Shown: in pieces, positions 34,752 to 46,349 of the stretch
Layout: every line of letters starts with the position of its first letter
Numbering within the stretch: position 1 is the first letter of the stretch
From: Cheiracanthium punctorium
Lineage: Eukaryota; Arthropoda; Arachnida; Araneae; Cheiracanthiidae
Direction of reading: 5' to 3'
NCBI GenBank assembly: GCA_038373885.1
Contig: JAWZYV010016944.1
Coordinates: 1,860,001-1,924,000 of the forward strand
Length of the DNA: 64,000 bases
Position numbers and translations under genes: made by a program
Notes under the pieces: model-generated
What the model saw: only the letters and a program-made list of their open reading frames with translations
The model's database searches: none
What the model was told of the DNA's origin: nothing

Positions 34752-36992
34752 CAGTGGCGGCTCCTCCATTTGAGCACATGAGCACGTGAACCCGCAGAGG
34801 AACAACGAAAAAATAAACACATTAAGAGATTAAATGAAAAAACAATATTAAGTACACTTCTAGATTTTTGGGAATTTAAAACGTGAGTTTTTCTTTCCCC
34901 ACCTCCCACTATTATTAAAAACGCTTATTATAGCTAACACAGTGTATCGTAGGTTACTACAGGATATTACTTCATAATTTGCACATGTTCACTGGCCAAA
35001 CGGCCTTCTGAACTGCTCTCTGAGGAGAGAGTTGCAGGAGAAGTAAGGCACTGCTGATATCACTCAGTTGGCACATTTTTATTGTGCTCATGGACAATTT
35101 TTTTGCTGTTATCTCTTCCAGATTCTCTCTTGGTTTGTTATGTTTGGCTAGTTAATCCATTTTTTTTTAATATTCTTTATTTTTATCACTTTTCACTACA
35201 GTATTTTTTACAAACTAGTGTAAACAATTAAGATGGGAGTAAAATAATTGTTTCGGAGCTAAAACAATTACATTTTTCAATATTATCCTTTAAAAAAAAT
35301 GAAATAAAAAATCAAGCGAGCACTTTTGCTTAAACTTATCTTGGTGAAGAAATGTAAGACCAAAAATTACTTGATAAAATAAATAAAAACTTTGTGAAAA
35401 AAACCAGGGTTTCGGACCCGCCCACAAACCCAAAAAACCCAATAAAACCCACACAGAAGTGTTTTTTTTGGGGGGGGGGGTTTATTAAAAATTATCAAAA
35501 TTTTTCCTTTCTTTCATTTAAATCATTTGTTATTTGACATTAAATACATATAACATTACCTGCATAACTTAGTGCATTATATTAGATAAATATAAATATG
35601 TCAGTTTAATTTTTTTATAATTATTTTTCCAACTTCAACATACAGAATAATAACCTTTTTAAAAATAATAGCTTGAGCCAATTCTATATGCAATATTTGT
35701 TTTGAAATGAACAGGTGTAGAATGCAGGCAGGTATAACTTAGTAATTTATCTCTTTAATGAAGTTTTTAAATACGAATAAAATATGTAATTATCAGTATA
35801 GTGACCAAAAAAAAAATCCTTTCCCAGATAAGAAAAAAATGGGACATGTCTCTCTCTTACAGCTTACAAGCATCCATCTCAAGAATGAATTCAGGTTCAG
35901 GAAACCATCCTGTATTCTATTAGTTGCTGCATTACTTTAGAAACTGAGAAATATAAATCTGATTCATAACACATTGTTTATGTGGGATTTAATATCAGAC
36001 ATATTAATTCTAGATTTTTTAAAGTAAAAAGGAATATATATTCAAAGCAAAAATGAATAACTATAAAGAAAATTATTAAATAAATAGTAGTTCTGCAGTA
36101 AGTTGGCCTGCAAAGGCTTTACTGACTTATATTCTAACTAGAAAATATAACTATGACTTAAAAAACATAAAGGTAAAAAAAATTAAAAAGTTAAATTTGA
36201 AAGTAATAGAAAACAGCCAATCAAAAACAACATATTTTTCTATGTGAACAATAATAATATACTTTTATCTATGGTCATAAAACAAATTAGGAGCCATAAA
36301 CATCAGCAGAAAAAGATAGTACTGCATTAAAGTTGAAGTTATTTTTACATTTTAATTAATTAATTAATTATTTTGTAATGAAAGTTTTCTTTTACACTAA
36401 AACTATTCTGTTTTGAAATAAAACCATAAAATTTAAATCCAAAAAGTGTTATACTATAAAAAAAAAATCTGAATAAAACCCAAAAATACCCAATAAAACC
36501 CACCCGGGTTGGGTTTAAAAAAAAAAAACCGGGTTTTTTAAACTGAAAAAAAACACACATAAAAGGTTACTTCAAGGCATAACGATCGTTTCGACCGAAA
36601 ATTCGTTCGGTCTTCTTCAGACAAACCCTTCGGTCAAACAGAGCAGAGAGAACAGCTCTCTGTTTGATGGAAGGGTTTGTCTGAAGAAGACCGAACAAAT
36701 TTTCGGTCGAAACAATCGTTACGCCTTGAAGTAATCTTTTATGTGTGTTTTTTTCACAAAGCTTTTATTTATTTTATCTTACAACACCAGTTTTTTTAGT
36801 GTTTATTTTCAAACATTACTTGTTTTCTTTCAGTTGCATGCTGTATTGTTTTCCTTTAACTACTGGAAATGCACATTTTTTTTTAACTTGTAAGGTCGTA
36901 TCTGCATCTTTCACATATCATCGTATCTGCATATTTGATTTTCGAAATTTATTTTGTGAACCTCCATTTAAATAACCCACGAGCCGCCACTG
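34752..36992. mobile_element. Nonautonomous hAT-like element (2.2 kb)
   Basis: It starts CAGTGGCGGCTCCTCCATTT and ends GAGCCGCCACTG, a CAG…CTG inverted pair of hAT type. An imperfect 8 bp duplication flanks it (ACTGTGTG left, CTTGTGTG right). The interior has no transposase frame. It holds a long hairpin (36552-36750) and a direct repeat ACCCAATAAAACCCAC (35438 and 36488). Inverted segments TTTTATTTATTTTATC / GATAAAATAAATAAAA lie near 35375 and 36765. Confidence 0.7.
36552..36750. repeat. 200 bp near-perfect hairpin
   Basis: Two arms of about 95 bp are inverted copies, for example TTTCGACCGAAAATTCGTTC with GAACAAATTTTCGGTCGAAA, and GTCTTCTTCAGACAAACCCT with AGGGTTTGTCTGAAGAAGAC. The loop is about ten bases around 36650. 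Only a few mismatches were seen. It lies inside the 34752-36992 element. Confidence 0.8.
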
Positions 36993-37079
36993 CTTGTGTG
37001 TTTGCTATATAGGGTTACTGGTAACTCTATGCTTTCCTTTTAAGCCAAAATAGGGGAGCCAAGATGCTACAATTTTCGC

Positions 37080-37467
37080 AGCCATATGTATGGCCGAAAA
37101 CTAATAGTTTTCGAGAAAATTTAATTTTAAACTTTTTCTTGAATAACCCAAAATTTGACACAGGCACAAATTTTAAAATATCTACTTATTAAAATGGATT
37201 TCATTTTAATTTATTTTCATAGCTAAAACTAATTAAGCTAGCATAATCATAAAAAGTATAAAATACTTTAAAATTTCAATTCACAAGCCATTATATGTAT
37301 TTTTTTAATTGAAATATTTTCTTTCAAAAAATCTTATTTTTTAAAATAAATAACATAGCAGTAAGTGCATAAATTACAAATAAAATTTCTCCCATTAATC
37401 AGCTATCCAAAAATGTCCATTCAAAGACTTGTAATTCGTAAAGAAGGGTGAGCTTTACTTAGCTCAG
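37080..37467. repeat. Satellite-like tandem unit 1 (left of BEL)
   Basis: This unit of about 330 bp resembles the two units right of the BEL element. Shared phrases include CCCATTAATCAGCTATCCAA, TTCTTTCAAAAAAT and AATTCGTAAAGAAGG. It ends with CTCAG, the BEL target site (37463-37467). Confidence 0.65.
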
Positions 37468-37689
37468 TGTTGAGAGATACGCCTGGCCACTGTGTAAAGA
37501 GGGCGCTGTTGTAACCAGCGCAGGTGTAGCGATGAAAACTTTGTATCAGAGCTGTGAGAGAGTGTGTGTGCGGAGGAGTGAGCGAGCATGCCTCACGGAG
37601 AAAATAAATGTATACAGTCCATTTGAGTTATTTTTTTGAGTATAAAAAGAGCACACATAAAACCATGAGCTATCGATAGGGCCAAAACA
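37468..37689 (+). repeat. BEL 5' LTR
   Basis: TGTTGAGAG … CCAAAACA, 222 bp, identical by eye to the 3' LTR. It contains an AATAAA (37603-37608) and a TATAAAAAG word (37641-37649). The duplicated CTCAG precedes it. Confidence 0.92.
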
Positions 37690-37831
37690 TGGTCCTAAAT
37701 AGCCGGAGCTTACTATAGCTTTAGTGTCGAGTAATTGAGAAATGGGTTCCTGGTCTCGTGCGACATCGGTCCCAAAATAGAGGTAAGAGCTTTTGTCCTC
37801 TTGAGTTAAATTTAGTAATTAATTATTAGAT

Positions 37832-38383
37832 TTGAGAGTAATTTCGTGTTTAACGGTGAGAGCAATTTCCCTTTTGAAAATGGCAATACTACAAAAACTT
37901 AGGAAAGATGACCTTAAACTCGCGGCTGAAGAATTGGGTTTAAAGGTTCCGGAGGGAGCTAAAGTAGTGGACTTAAAGAATTTAATTGAGACGAGTGATA
38001 TTTATAAAAATAACCCAACTTTGGTCGAAAGTGTAGTAGAAGGGATTTTAGAAGAAAAGAAAAACAAGTTCGATGAGTTAGAAAGGGAAAAGCTAAATAA
38101 TGAATTTAAATTAGAGATGGAGCGGCTTAAGCTTGCGCAGTTGGAAAAGGAGATAGCGTTAGCCAAAGTTAGGAAAGATCAAAATCAATCTAAATCGGAA
38201 GTATCCAGTGTGCAAGAATCATCAACTAATGATCTAGAGAATTTAATTAAAAGCATTAAGACCTTAACCATTCCCGTACCCACTAGAGCAGAGTCGTTTA
38301 ATTTATTTTTTAATTCGCTCGAGAAAGCGTTTAAAACAAAAAATGTATCGAAAGAGTTAAAACCGGAAATCCTCTTATTCTAG
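37832..38383 (+). pseudogene. BEL gag, N-terminal part (frameshifted)
   Basis: The 183-residue open frame opens the BEL polyprotein. Residues 17-50 (MAILQKLRKDDLKLAAEELG onward) form a SAP-like helical start common in BEL/Pao gag. A charged coiled-coil of about 45 residues follows (EEKKNKFDELEREKL region). The methionine at residue 17 (37880) fits the family better as the start than the first one. The frame stops at 38381-38383. The gag coding sense continues in another frame, which is broken again near 38455 in an A-rich run before the next long frame opens. Both breaks look like single-base losses. Confidence 0.75.
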
Positions 38384-38522
38384 GAGAAAAAGCAAGAAAC
38401 TTAATGGTTTATGTTTCGGAAGAGGATATGAACAATTATGAAAAACTTATAAAAATATAATTTTAAGAGAATTTCAACCTACACCACGAGAATGCATAAA
38501 CAGTTTTAATAAAACACAAAAA

Positions 38523-40691
38523 TTGCCCAACGAAAATTATGCACAATTTGCATCGCGCTTAAGTGCGTCATTTGAGTACTATTGCGAACTACGAAAGGTT
38601 AGTGATTTTAAATCGCTTTGTGAATTAATTGTTTCGGATAGATTGTTTAACTCTCTTGACCACGAATTAATGACACATATTAGTTGCAAACAAGGGGAAT
38701 CATTTTTCAAACCGCACGAATTAGGCAGAGAATGCGACATTTTTCAGTCCACAAGAGTAAAAACGAAAACTGGTGTAAATAATGTACATAAGTCGCGAGA
38801 GTCTCGTTTCAATAATAAGGGAGTGTCTAGTGTGTTTTTATCTGAGGTAAAAAATTCTAAATGTTTTCTGTGTTCAAATAATCATGCATTATATTTGTGT
38901 CCGAAATTTAAAAACCTATCTGTTAATGAAAGGTTAGAGGTCGTGAAGGCAAACAATTTATGCTTTAAGTGTTTAGCCCAAGGCTGCTTTGCATCAAAAT
39001 GTCGCGGTAAGAATTGTTTTTGTAACAAACCACATAACCGTCTCTTGCACATATCCAGAGAAACAAGAGAGACGAGCGTTGGAAATCAGACACCTGCCAA
39101 TGAAATTAAGCAGCAAAGATTAGGAGAGAAAAATGAGTCATCGCTCGGCGCAGTGCTTATGGCTGAAGCCAGCCACACTGAAGGGATACAAACAACTCAA
39201 TCAAGAAGCGTTTTACTGAGTACAGTACGGTGCTACATAAGAGATAGGAATTCTAACTGGCAGAAAGTTCGGTGTTTATTAGACTCGGGGTCACAGGTCT
39301 CGTTGATCACTCAAAATTGTTTAAATATATTGCAGCTGAAATGCGAAAAAGTAAATGTAGAAATTTCGTGTTTGGATGAATCAACCAGGACCATAAGGCG
39401 CTGTGTCAAAACGTGTATTGCAAATAAAGATAGGAGTTACGAAAGACAATTAACCATGCTTGTAGTAAATAAAATAATTGATTATACGCCTTCAAAATTA
39501 GCTAAGGTGGATATAAATATTCCTGAGAGGATTAATTTAGCAGATGAAACATTTTATGTTCTGAGTAGGATTGATATTTTGTTATCCGCGGAGATTTTTT
39601 ATGAGCTCATGCTATCTGGACAAATATATTTGCAGGGATCTCAGTTGGTTTTACAAAATACGGTGTTTGGATATGTGGCGAGCGGAATCTTAGATGAGTC
39701 GAGGGGTGCAAAATTTCACTGTGGGTTAATTGTAGAGGAGGATTTAAGTAAAACTTTAGAGAGATTCTGGGAAGTAGAAAATGTAGAATTTGTATCTAAA
39801 AAGAATAGCGAGGCATCATTGTGTGAGGAACATTATGCGCGAACTCATAAGAGAGATGAAACAGGAAAATATACGGTTTCCATGCCATTTAAAGAGCATT
39901 GGTCATGTTTAGGGAACTCGAGAGACATTGCTCTTAAGCGACTTGAATCGCTGTGGACCCGATTGTCTAGAGACCAGGAGTACCTAAAATTGTATCGCGA
40001 ATTCCTAAAAGAATACAAGGACTTGGGACACATGACCGAAATTAAAGAAACTGTGGAACCTGAGGTGACATATTATATGCCTCACCATGGCATATATAGA
40101 CCCCAGAAAAGTACAACTAAACTGAGAACAGTATTTAACGCGTCTACCTTAACATCTAGTGGAAAATCACTAAATTCCATCCAATATAATGGTGGAGTCA
40201 TACAAGACGACTTGTTTAGTTTGTTAGTGCGATTCCGAAAACATATCTTTGCTTTTACAGCAGATATTCGCCAAATGTACCGAATGATTAATATAGACGA
40301 AAGTCAAAGACATCTCCAAAGAATTTTGTGGAAAGAAGATGTCAATGAGCCCGTTAAAGTGTATCAGCTCAATACCGTAACTTACGGAACAGTTTCGGCA
40401 CCCTATTTGGCAATGCGAACTTTAAAACAAATTTCCATAGACGAGGGAAATAATTTTCCTATTGCGGCACAAGTACTGTGTAATGATCTCTACATGGATG
40501 ACAATTTAAGTGGAGAAAACACATTAGAGGCAGCTAAATTTTTGCAACATCAACTAATTGAGATTCTTAAAACTGCGCACATGACATTACATAAGTGGTG
40601 TGGGAGTACATCCGAGCTTATCCCAACCACAGAAAATGAGTATGACTTTTCATGTTCGGACGAAATTAAAACGTTAGGCATTGCCTGGAAA
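38523..40691 (+). pseudogene. BEL gag-pol: zinc knuckles, protease, reverse transcriptase (split)
   Basis: In order: the gag C-terminus with zinc-knuckle cysteine/histidine sets (CFLCSNNHALYLC at 114-126, CFKCLAQGCFASKC at 147-160, where the usual His is Cys); an aspartic protease with LLDSGSQVSLI (active DSG 254-256); and reverse transcriptase with RTVFNAS (535-541), FTADIRQMY (catalytic Asp 581) and YMDD (657-660). The BEL frame runs to the hAT-like insertion after residue 722. The 40 residues beyond that, up to 40814, are translated transposon, not BEL. The frame lines up with the right half at 46358 once the insert and one target copy are ignored, so the insertion alone, not decay, splits this part. 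Confidence 0.88.
40684..40691. repeat. hAT target-site duplication, left copy
   Basis: CCTGGAAA lies directly before the CAG of the left TIR. The same eight bases follow the right TIR at 46350-46357. Confidence 0.85.
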
Positions 40692-41495
40692 CAGTGGCGC
40701 CGACTACGTGGGTGCTCCGGGGCTCAAGCACCCACTGAAAAAATTCTGTGGGTGCGGAGCACCCACGGAAATTTTAGTGCCAAGTCATACTTTGAAGTTC
40801 GCAGAAAGGGCTAGGAAAAGACGTTTATGTAGATGCTTCGGGCTTATAAAAAAATTACGTTGGATGCTGAGCACCAGCAATCGTCTGATAACCCCAACAC
40901 AGTGATGTACAGTGTACACTCCAGGAGGGTTCCCCCCCACGCCCCAATTATGCCATTACGTAATATGAATATTTGTAAAGCATACTGAACTTTTTGCATT
41001 ATTTCAGTACTAAAATGCTTTATTTGCTTATTAGTTGTTTGATATTTTAAAAGTTTAAAAGAAAATCTTCAATGAGGCTAAATGTATAGGGATGCTTCGG
41101 CATGGACGTCCATATGAGTACTTTAAGACATGGAGGGAGGGGGAGGGTTTATTTCTTGCATTTGTAAGGTCATCGGTAATTGCGCTTTCAAACATTTTAG
41201 TACTGAAATAATGAAAAAAAGGTTAGATAATATAAAAATGTTCACTATACCGACGGCTAGAGGGAGGGACCCGAGCCCCCACCTACTTCCCTATATGAGC
41301 ACCCATGTCCTTTATAATTCAGATGCACAAGAGGAACTTCGATGAGACAATCACTGGCGTAACTATAGGGCGGTAGAACGGGCAAAAGCAACGGTCCCCC
41401 GGCCGGAGGGGGAGCCTTTCCCAAATAGAAAGCTAGAAAAGTGAACTGCAACATGTTGGTTGAGATTCTGTACAACGAGGAAGGACCCTATCCAA

Positions 41496-41872
41496 TGAAT
41501 GGAGGATATCGCCTCCTTGGGTTCGAGGCTGTAAAAGTCACGTGACGGTGGAAAACAAACAACCTTTTCTCCATAGGTTTATGTGCTGGACACCTGGTAA
41601 TAAGCATAAAATCAAAAAAATAATAATTATGCCTCTGTATTGTGCTGCCTATGGATATTTCAATGACTCTCTGGAACCTGTACATGACTACAAAAAGATA
41701 TCTTTCCACAGATTCCCATTAAAAAGTGCTGACATAATAAAACTCATACTGAGACGAGGCTATTTCAGTCACGTGTCGATGGAAAATATATACTTCAGCC
41801 AATCAGATTACAGAGTTACTCATCAACACAGCGGAAAGGTCACGTGTTGGTGGAAAAATCACGTCACACCGA
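41496..41872 (+). mobile_element. THAP-coding repeat module, copy 3
   Basis: Same module as 23363-23755 and 26252-26626. Here the second cysteine of the C-x4-C motif is replaced (CAAYGY), and KKISFHRFPLKSADIIKL follows. CACGTG boxes and the ATGGAGGATATCG end are kept. A 118-codon frame spans it, but the changed cysteine argues against a working zinc-binding domain. Confidence 0.5.
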
Positions 41873-42369
41873 TAAACCTCATTCATTACGGGCCCTAACG
41901 GTATAGTCACGCCACTGAGGACGACGAGTGCTTTGCAACTGCATAATTCGAAAATAAAATTTTAGTGGGGGACGGTTGGTTTTTTTTATGTAGTATGTCA
42001 GATCTCAAGCACCCACAGAAAAGTTTTCGTGGGTGCTAAATACTTGCATGTATTTAAAGGAAGTGCTTAATTTGCATGGGAGCTCAGCTCCACTACTTCT
42101 TTTTTTTAACACTAAAATAACTTTTTTACACTAAAATAAACTTCTTTTTTTTACACTACTTTGAAATTTTACACTAAAATTAAAATTTTAATTACCATCG
42201 TAAATGTTTCTGTTGAAATCAATTTTATTACATTGAAAACTAATGCAGAGGTAACAGAAATTCCCTTAATAATACCTTAAATTAGGTAATTAAATTTGTA
42301 AATTGCAATACAAAAAATTAGGGCTCTTGCACTTTTTTGGATAGAAATTAAACCCTGTTTAAAGGCAAC

Positions 42370-42725
42370 TGAATGACAGCTACTTTCAGCTTATCGCTGT
42401 AGTTCGGAAAAAAAAAACCATGAAGTTTTGGTACACAAATAAAAAAAATTAATTATGTCAAGTATTTCAAATTTTTAGGATGTATGTTTTAGAAACTGCA
42501 CTATACACTGAAATAAACAATAAACCTGTATCATTTACGAAACTTTTAGAAAAAAATTCTTAAAAATCGAAAATTTTAAAGAACGTGTTATTCTTTATTT
42601 CGGTATGTAGTGCAGCTTATAAAGAATCATCCTAAATGTTTTCGAATCCTTGGTGCGATAGTTTACTTTAATTTGTGTACTAAGACCGTTATGCAGGTTT
42701 TGTTTCTTCGGAATTCACCCTTATG
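42370..42725. repeat. Internal direct repeat, left copy (in hAT-like composite)
   Basis: Shares TTTTTAGGATGTATGTT, TGTAGTGCAGCTT and TTTTCGAATCCTTGGTG phrases, in the same order and spacing, with 45525-45890. Divergence is clearly visible, so the duplication is old. Confidence 0.6.
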
Positions 42726-43060
42726 TGCCTCGTAACTGGAGTAATTATAATAAAATTCCAATAAGTAGTAACTTAGCACATACTCTAAAATTTTAAAAAG
42801 TGCATGGGAAAAAAAGGGGGGAATCCAAACAGGTAATATTTTTGCCTACTTAGAATAATAATAATAATTATAATAGTTTCTCATAGGAGTACTAATTTAG
42901 AGGTGTATGGGGGGCCATCTTAACTTTCAGACATTTTAGCACGAAAATAATACTTAGAAGTTTAGTATGCTGTAAACATGTTTACTATTACCGATGACTA
43001 GGCGGGCTCAAATCTCAATCCCCCACTGCCAGTTACCTTCCTCTCTGGCGCCCATGGAAT

Positions 43061-44207
43061 CACTGTCTTTCTAAAATTCAAAGCTTTTCCACAGTGTGTT
43101 GTGTGACTCCCTACAGCCCCACAGGCAATGCCTTTGCCCACTGCAGCCGAAGTCCTAAGTGCCCCCCTCCTTTCTCACCCACAGACCTCATCCCAGAATC
43201 CTCGTCCTCCATGAGAAAATGTATGAATACAATGAGACTGTTAGCCCCGGAAAACGGAGAATTTGAGACAAAGCCGCTGGCTACAATCACAAGTTCATGC
43301 GGGAAAGATAACACAGGAGTTAGGTGAAAGACTCATTCCCATTATGGAAATGTTTTGAGATAGTTCTAAAAATATTACTGCAGTATTCCGAAGTGAGTAG
43401 GTTTAATTGTTTTTATTGTAAATAGAAAACATCAAGGTCTGTCTGTTTACAAGCACCTAATATACAACACTTTGTATGTCTCTGGAACAAAAAAAGATGC
43501 CCATTCATCAAAAAGTGTCGGCGCTTTGGTGTTAATTGAATGAGACTGAGGTGAGGCTTCTAATAAAGGTTTGTGTCACTTTCTTCTAAAGTCTCAATTT
43601 CCTTTTCTTATTTTTGAATGATTTTAGTGCTCAGTTATTTATTGAAAAGGATGGAACAGACTGTGGTCCACACTAACATTTCGAGATGTCTTCCGTTTCA
43701 TTTTCTGCGAATATTTTGTTCAATTTTTGTTCTTGTTTGACAAAGAGGAATTAGGTACTATTTGCTTTGATATAGCCCAATGCTGTTTTTTAAAATTATA
43801 CTGAAATCATGGGCGCATGAACACACATTACTGAAATGTATGTCTCTCGTAATTTTGCAAATTTGACCACTTAATGGTAGAGGGTAAAATATCTCTACTT
43901 CAGGAGGATGCTCAAAATCATGCCTCGAGGTTATATGGCCAACAATTCAAAATATTTAATTATTAACTCTAAGATAAACAACTTTTATTGTTCTGCTTTA
44001 TTTTTCTGTTTGCATTTAAATAGTTACCAATCTTTTTTATGTGCCCTACACACATTTCAACATAGAAAACGTTGCATTAATTCATTCTCAGGAAATTATC
44101 TAGTTTTATTTTAAAGGTATAGTTTTTGTAATTTTTTTAATTTGTTGGGAAAAAAAAGAAGAGAATATAGGCAAGGCTTAGCTGCAGCTGCTTATAGGGG
44201 TACAAAA

Positions 44208-44238
<31 letters not shown>

Positions 44239-44744
44239 CAGGAAATGAATGAGCTGAGAAACAATACTATGAATAACATTTTTTGAAAATTCTGAGGATT
44301 ACAGACAGGGATGAGATAGATTAAACAAGAATAAAATTGATCGTGTATTGTTACATTTGAAAACTCAATCACTTTTTATACAAAATTTTCATTTACATGA
44401 CAAGAAATTTGACTGATTGTGATATTATTGTTGCATACTTTTTTTTCCTCAATAAACGTAGTAATACACTTTTCTTTTGCTTTGAAATTTATAATGATTA
44501 GTTAAAACCAATCAAAATTCTATCGCTAAAAGTAAAAAAAAAAAAAGTGAAATGGTGTAATACACCTCTTTCGGGTCTGATTTATTACGAGGGCAAAGGG
44601 GGTGTGCGCTCAGGAATCCTCGAATTTTGACAGAGAATTTGCGTAAGGCAAACAAATTTAAGGTGACTCCAGCACAAGCAGATTTTTTTAAAAGAAGGGC
44701 ATTTCATCAGAAATACTTCATTACTTTAAAAAGAATCTATTGAC
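43061..44744. other. Noncoding interior of the hAT-like composite
   Basis: No gene was recognised. Open frames on both strands at about 43094-43327 have no known domain. A long A run lies at about 44211-44238. Confidence 0.45.
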
Positions 44745-45232
44745 TGGGAAGGACAGGTTAAATACCTTGGCGTCACCATCGACAGAAATCTCACCTGGAG
44801 ACCTCACATTGATAGCGCCAGAGCCAAGATGGCCCTGGCCTACAGGAAGCTAGCCCCCATCATTAAAAACAAGAACCTCTCTCCGCAAAACAAAGCGCTT
44901 CTTTACAAGACATTTATAAGACCAACTGCTACGTACGCCGCACCGGTGTGGGCTTATGCCGCAAGATCCTCAATTGACCGACTAGAAAGCAAGCAGAATG
45001 GAATTCTGCGCACAATCCATAATGGGCATCATTTCCTAAAGAACGCGGCCATCAGAAGAGACCTGAACATCAAAACTCTTAGACAGTTCATTTACAGACT
45101 TGCTGTTCGGTACTATGGTACGCTGAACCATCCTCCCAATGAAATAGCCGCGGAGTACCCGGACTATGACCCGTCCGAACCCTGCAATCGAAAACGCCCC
45201 AAAGCGGTCTTCTTCGTTTTTGCGCCCTCATA
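44745..45232 (+). pseudogene. LINE reverse transcriptase C-terminal fragment
   Basis: The frame encodes KYLGVTIDRNLTWRPHI and then YKTFIRPTATYAAPVWAYAA and QNGILRTI. These are the conserved post-catalytic segments of Jockey-type LINE reverse transcriptases (the YLGV, W-x-HI and thumb/connection region). The catalytic palm, endonuclease and 3' end are absent. It continues without a stop to 45230. The fragment is carried inside the hAT-like composite. Confidence 0.8.
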
Positions 45233-45524
45233 GTGAACTACTGCACGACCAATCTGATCTGTAACTGATACGGGCCCTCGCCCCCCCCCCACCTCATGAT
45301 AAAGTACCTCAAGACATTTAACTACAAACTGGAGATAAAGCTCTATGCTAAGGTGCTCCGAAAAACCCAGAACTTCAGTTCAGTTCAGTTCAAAAAGAAT
45401 CTTGATTTTAACTGGTTTGCTGTTATCGTTACTAAGACACAACGGTGGAGACTTTCATTCTATGCCCAGCGTTGCTTCACCGTAGTACAGATAATCGGAT
45501 GCCAAAATTCACACTATTCACTTA

Positions 45525-45890
45525 AATTGAACTTTGAATGTCGACTTCAGCGCTGGGAAAAAAACACGCAATTTTGGTATATAAATACAAAAAAAGAAAA
45601 TTAATTATCTCAAGCACTTCACAATTTTTAGGATGTATGTTCACAAGCTGTACTAGACACCGGAATAAACGAAAAATTTTGCAGAATGGCCACTCTTAGA
45701 AATATTTTACTGTGCAGTTCCACGTTAAGATTTTTTTCTGAAAGTTTCATGAAAGTTTTCGAATTTATTGCAATGTGTAGTGCAGCTTGTAAAGAACCAT
45801 CCTGAATTTTTTCGAATCCTTGGTGCTGTTAGTTTATTTTAATTTGTGTACCAAAACCGTGAGGCAGATATCGTTTCTTCGATCTATACC
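45525..45890. repeat. Internal direct repeat, right copy
   Basis: Diverged partner of 42370-42725, about 3.1 kb downstream in the same orientation. Confidence 0.6.
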
Positions 45891-46349
45891 CTCAGATATT
45901 GGATATTTTATGTGGAGCTAAAATGATTATTTGTATTACCAATTTCCTACTGGTAAAAATGTGCACGAAAAGTCAAATGATTGAGCAGTTACGAGCAAGG
46001 AAGAAAATAATAGGAAAAGATTGAAGGGTAGTTGGAAAAGATTCCATAAAGTTGGAAAGTGTATCGTTATTCATGAGTGTGCCGTATTTTTCTTCCTTGT
46101 TCCATAAAAACCCATCTTCGGAATCGAAATCTATCTTAAAATCACCTACTAAAACTATTTTACAATCTTAGCCAAGTACATTCCAACTATACTCCTCCTT
46201 TAAAATAAATTGTCGCGTTTTGGCACCAAACTTAGCGATCCTTTATCAAAAATTACAAACCTTCTGCGACTTTCACCATTTTATTAACCCCCCCCCCTCC
46301 CACGGACTTTTAGGGCACCCACAGAAATTTTGTAAAGTCGGCGCCTCTG

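Larger units (their letters stand above)
40692..46349. mobile_element. 5.66 kb hAT-like composite element inside BEL pol
   Basis: Left end CAGTGGCGCCGACT and right end (inverted) CAGAGGCGCCGACT differ at one base in 14. An exact 8 bp duplication CCTGGAAA flanks them, which is the hAT signature. Subterminal GTGGGTGCTCC/CACCCACAG words form small hairpins at the left end and recur at about 42005 and 46316. No hAT transposase is visible. Inside are a THAP-coding module (41496-41872), a LINE fragment (44745-45232) and two pairs of diverged direct repeats (41150-41310 with 42890-43060; 42370-42725 with 45525-45890). It appears to be a nonautonomous element swollen by earlier insertions and duplication. 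Confidence 0.8.

Noticed and set aside
43094..43327. Overlapping frames on both strands in the hAT-like composite
   Set aside because: Protein-like at first glance, but no family was recognised and neither strand shows a motif.
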